Below, piece after piece: positions 61,712-64,000 of a DNA stretch of 64,000 bases; within the stretch, counting starts at the first letter, position 1, and every line of letters starts with the position of its first letter. A model generated the notes under the pieces. The model was given only the letters and a program-made list of their open reading frames with translations, searched no databases and was not told the origin of the DNA. The position numbers and the translations under genes are program-made. The stretch comes from an uncultured Clostridia bacterium (GTDB taxonomy: Bacteria; Bacillota; Clostridia; Oscillospirales; Acutalibacteraceae): contig CAJFTS010000020.1 in NCBI GenBank assembly GCA_904420015.1, positions 1-64,000 of the forward strand, in the 5' to 3' direction.

Positions 61712-64000
61712 TTACACGCCCAGCTTGCTGCGGCGGAGCATCTCTCCATCGGTAAAGTTGGCGTCGGGGGTATAGCCCTCCAGCGGCATGATCCGCTCGT
61801 GGATGGCGTCGATAAAGGTGGACGGCTGCGGGAAGAAGAACTTCTCCATCTCGTAGCAGGGGGTGATCCAGTTGCGGGAGCCCACCACCACCGGCGGCGC
61901 ATCCAGGTAATCGAAGGCGAGAGCGGTGACCTTTTCGGCCATTTCCGCCATGATCGAGCCGCGCTCGCAGGCGTCGCCCGCGATGATGATCTTTCCGGTC
62001 TTTTTCACCGACTCGATGACCTTTTCATAGTTGAAGGGGACCATGGAGCGCGCATCGATGACCTCGGCGGAGACGTTGTACTTCTCCTGCAGAATCTTCG
62101 CCGCGTCCAAAGCGCGGTAGAGGGTGGCGCCGATGGTCAGGATGGTGATGTCCTTGCCCTCCCGCTTGACGTCCGGCTCGCCGAAGGGAACCTCGTAGGA
62201 CTCGGTGGGCACGCCGCCTTCGTGGAACTGCTCGCCCACGTCGTAGATGCGCTGGCTTTCGAAGAAGATGACCGGGTCGGTGCCGTTGAGGGCGGCGGTC
62301 ATCAGGCCCTTGGCGTCATAGGGGGTGGCCGGGAAGGCGACCTTCAGGCCGGGAATATGGGAAACGAGAGCAGTCCAGTCCTGAGAGTGCTGGGCGCCGT
62401 ACTTGGAACCCACCGACACGCGGATAACCACCGGCATTTTCAGGATTCCGGCGCTCATGGATTGCCACTTGGAAAGCTGATTGAAGATTTCGTCGCCCGC
62501 GCAGCCCAAGAAGTCGCAGTACATCAGCTCCGCGATGACGCGGCCGCCCGCCATGGCGTAGCCCACGGCGGAGCCGACGATGGCGGCTTCCGAGATGGGG
62601 GAGTTAAAGAAGCGGTGATAGGGAACCGCCTCGGTAAGGCCGCGGTAGACCGCGTAAGCGCCGCCCCAGTCGCGCACGTCCTCGCCGTAGGCGATGAGGG
62701 TGGGATCCTCGTAGAATTTATCGAGAACGGCTTCAAAGATACCGTCCCGGAGCTGGAACACCTTGTTCTTGGAAACCGGCTTGCCGTTCTTATCGAAGCC
62801 CCAGCGCTCCTTGCGGGCAATCTGCTGCACGCGCGGGTTTTCTTCCTTAGGCATGAGCATTTCACTGGGACGGTCCTCCATCTTGGCGACCTTCTGGTTG
62901 GAGAACATAATGCTTTCGATGGCGTCCGGCTGCTTTGCAAGGTCGATGCGGGGGGACACCGCCGGATCGGCGGCCAGGCCGCAGACCTTGGTGATGAGGG
63001 ACTTGACGTCCTCGCGGATGGCGGCAAATTCGTCCGCACCGGCAACGCCGGCGGCGGTCATCTTGGCCTCGTAGTTTTCCAGCACGTCCTCCTTCGCCCA
63101 GGCGTCCATCTCCTCCTTGGTGCGGTAGGTGGAAGCTTCCGACGGGGAGTGGCCGGCCATACGGTAGGTGACCACGTCCAGAAGGACCGGGCCTTCGCCC
63201 TGCTCTAAGAGCGCCTTCTTGCGGCGCATGGCCTCGATGACGGCCAAGGGATTGTAGCCGTCCACACGTTCGGCGTGCATCTGGGCGGGGTTGATACCAG
63301 CGCCCGCGCGGGCCAGGAAATCGTAACCCATGGTTTCGCCGCGGGTCTGGCCGCCCATGCCGTACTGGTTGTTGAAGATGTTGAAGAGGATGGGCAGGCC
63401 CTTGTTGTAGCCTTCCTCCCACAGCTGCTTGATCTGGTCCATAGCGGACATCATCATGGCCTCCCAGACCGGGCCGCGGCCCATGGAGGCGTCGCCGATG
63501 TTGGCGATGACGATGCCGTCCTTGGCGTTGCTCCTCTTATAGAGGGCGGCGCCCATGGCGATGGTGGCGGAGCCGCCCACGATGGCGTTGTTGGGGTAGA
63601 TGCCGAAGGGGGTGAAGAAGGCGTGCATGGAGCCGCCGATGCCCTTATTAAAGCCGTTCTCCTTGGCGAAGATTTCGGCCAGAGCGCCGTACACCAAAAA
63701 GTCGGTGGCCAGTTCCTTGACGTCGCCCGGGTTCTTCTGCTTGCCCTCGATGGCTTTGAGGGTCTTGCCGCCCAGGAAGTTTTCCATCACGTCCATGAGC
63801 TCCTTGTCCGACAGCTTCTCGATGGCGGACAGGCCCTTAGCGAGGATTTCGCCGTGGCTGCGGTGAGAACCGAAGATGTAGTCGTTGATGTTGAGGATGT
63901 AAGCCTGGCCCACGGCGCTGGCCTCCTGGCCCATGGAAAGGTGGGCGGGGCCGGGGTTGTTGTACTCGACGCCGTTGTAGGAGTTGGTGGTCTTGATGAG
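61712..64000 (-). CDS. Fused alpha/beta 2-oxoacid dehydrogenase E1, partial
   Basis: At least 762 residues; the N-terminus lies beyond the right edge. The E1-alpha part has [15 protein letters not shown] and [18 protein letters not shown], where the GD...NN pattern binds thiamine diphosphate. A linker with [12 protein letters not shown] leads to the E1-beta part with [17 protein letters not shown] and [17 protein letters not shown], and the C-terminal [13 protein letters not shown] segment. It oxidatively decarboxylates a 2-oxoacid or acetoin and passes the acyl group to a lipoyl E2. lplA is next downstream. Which substrate is used cannot be told from this window. Confidence 0.9.
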   Translation of the reverse strand, partial: LIKTTNSYNGVEYNNPGPAHLSMGQEASAVGQAYILNINDYIFGSHRSHGEILAKGLSAIEKLSDKELMDVMENFLGGKTLKAIEGKQKNPGDVKELATDFLVYGALAEIFAKENGFNKGIGGSMHAFFTPFGIYPNNAIVGGSATIAMGAALYKRSNAKDGIVIANIGDASMGRGPVWEAMMMSAMDQIKQLWEEGYNKGLPILFNIFNNQYGMGGQTRGETMGYDFLARAGAGINPAQMHAERVDGYNPLAVIEAMRRKKALLEQGEGPVLLDVVTYRMAGHSPSEASTYRTKEEMDAWAKEDVLENYEAKMTAAGVAGADEFAAIREDVKSLITKVCGLAADPAVSPRIDLAKQPDAIESIMFSNQKVAKMEDRPSEMLMPKEENPRVQQIARKERWGFDKNGKPVSKNKVFQLRDGIFEAVLDKFYEDPTLIAYGEDVRDWGGAYAVYRGLTEAVPYHRFFNSPISEAAIVGSAVGYAMAGGRVIAELMYCDFLGCAGDEIFNQLSKWQSMSAGILKMPVVIRVSVGSKYGAQHSQDWTALVSHIPGLKVAFPATPYDAKGLMTAALNGTDPVIFFESQRIYDVGEQFHEGGVPTESYEVPFGEPDVKREGKDITILTIGATLYRALDAAKILQEKYNVSAEVIDARSMVPFNYEKVIESVKKTGKIIIAGDACERGSIMAEMAEKVTALAFDYLDAPPVVVGSRNWITPCYEMEKFFFPQPSTFIDAIHERIMPLEGYTPDANFTDGEMLRRSKLGV

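Overview
The window is a chromosomal segment from a fairly GC-rich Firmicute. The evidence is the S10 ribosomal protein operon, the rimP-nusA-ylxR-infB-rbfA operon, B. subtilis-like tRNA-Met, consensus sigma-A promoters and strong Shine-Dalgarno sites. Together with an Ech hydrogenase, a sodium-pump decarboxylase, dockerin-type sequences and pectin-degrading enzymes, this fits a strictly anaerobic, fermentative gut Clostridium-class organism, most likely Oscillospirales/Ruminococcaceae-like (inference; genus not determined).

Layout. 1-4315: start of the S10 operon on the minus strand (rpsJ, rplC, rplD, rplW, rplB, rpsS, rplV, rpsC) behind a leader with an intrinsic terminator. 4441-8066: SGNH hydrolase, sodium-pump decarboxylase beta and small gamma-like subunits, patatin-like lipase. 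8148-12670: tRNA-Met/Glu/Val, an orphan GG-leader peptide with a zinc-ribbon core, a TetM-like GTPase, an aquaporin and a glutathione peroxidase. 12674-21761: a minus-strand housekeeping operon rimP-nusA-ylxR-ylxQ-infB-rbfA-nrnA-truB-ribF-nadA. 22310-23644: a SARP/BTAD-type regulator. 23761-34194: one long minus-strand operon echABCDEF-hypAFCDE for an energy-converting [NiFe] hydrogenase and its maturation, preceded by a structured leader and terminator. 34453-37989: secreted GH43 arabinanase-like enzyme. 38092-42225: YibE/F-type membrane protein, then a secreted dockerin-bearing metallophosphatase and a membrane-anchored cohesin-like protein. 42226-43500: non-coding, with a dispersed repeat, hairpins and tRNA-Ala. 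43540-47668: nitroreductase and a divergent small protein-FHA-FtsW-PBP cluster. 47672-48602: FMN riboswitch and riboflavin ECF transporter. 48609-54945: flavodoxin, second repeat copy, small proteins, malic enzyme, acyl-CoA synthetase-like enzyme and pyruvyl transferase. 55131-64000: secreted PL11 rhamnogalacturonan lyase, PHP phosphoesterase, lipoate ligase and a fused 2-oxoacid dehydrogenase E1 that runs off the window.

Working together: Ech couples ferredoxin oxidation to H2 release and ion pumping while the linked Hyp proteins build its Ni-Fe site; hypB and a C-terminal protease are not in the window. GH43 and PL11 both attack pectin side chains or backbone and share the same duplicated accessory module. 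The cohesin-like anchor and dockerin phosphatase form an apparent two-gene cell-surface pair. The E1 enzyme and lipoate ligase belong to the same lipoate-dependent pathway.

Most worth a second look: the candidate kissing-loop leader before the ech operon, the roughly 255-bp repeat placed next to terminator U-tracts, the cohesin/dockerin pair, the shared GH43/PL11 module and the orphan GG-leader zinc-ribbon peptide. All functions are read from sequence by eye; no database search was run.
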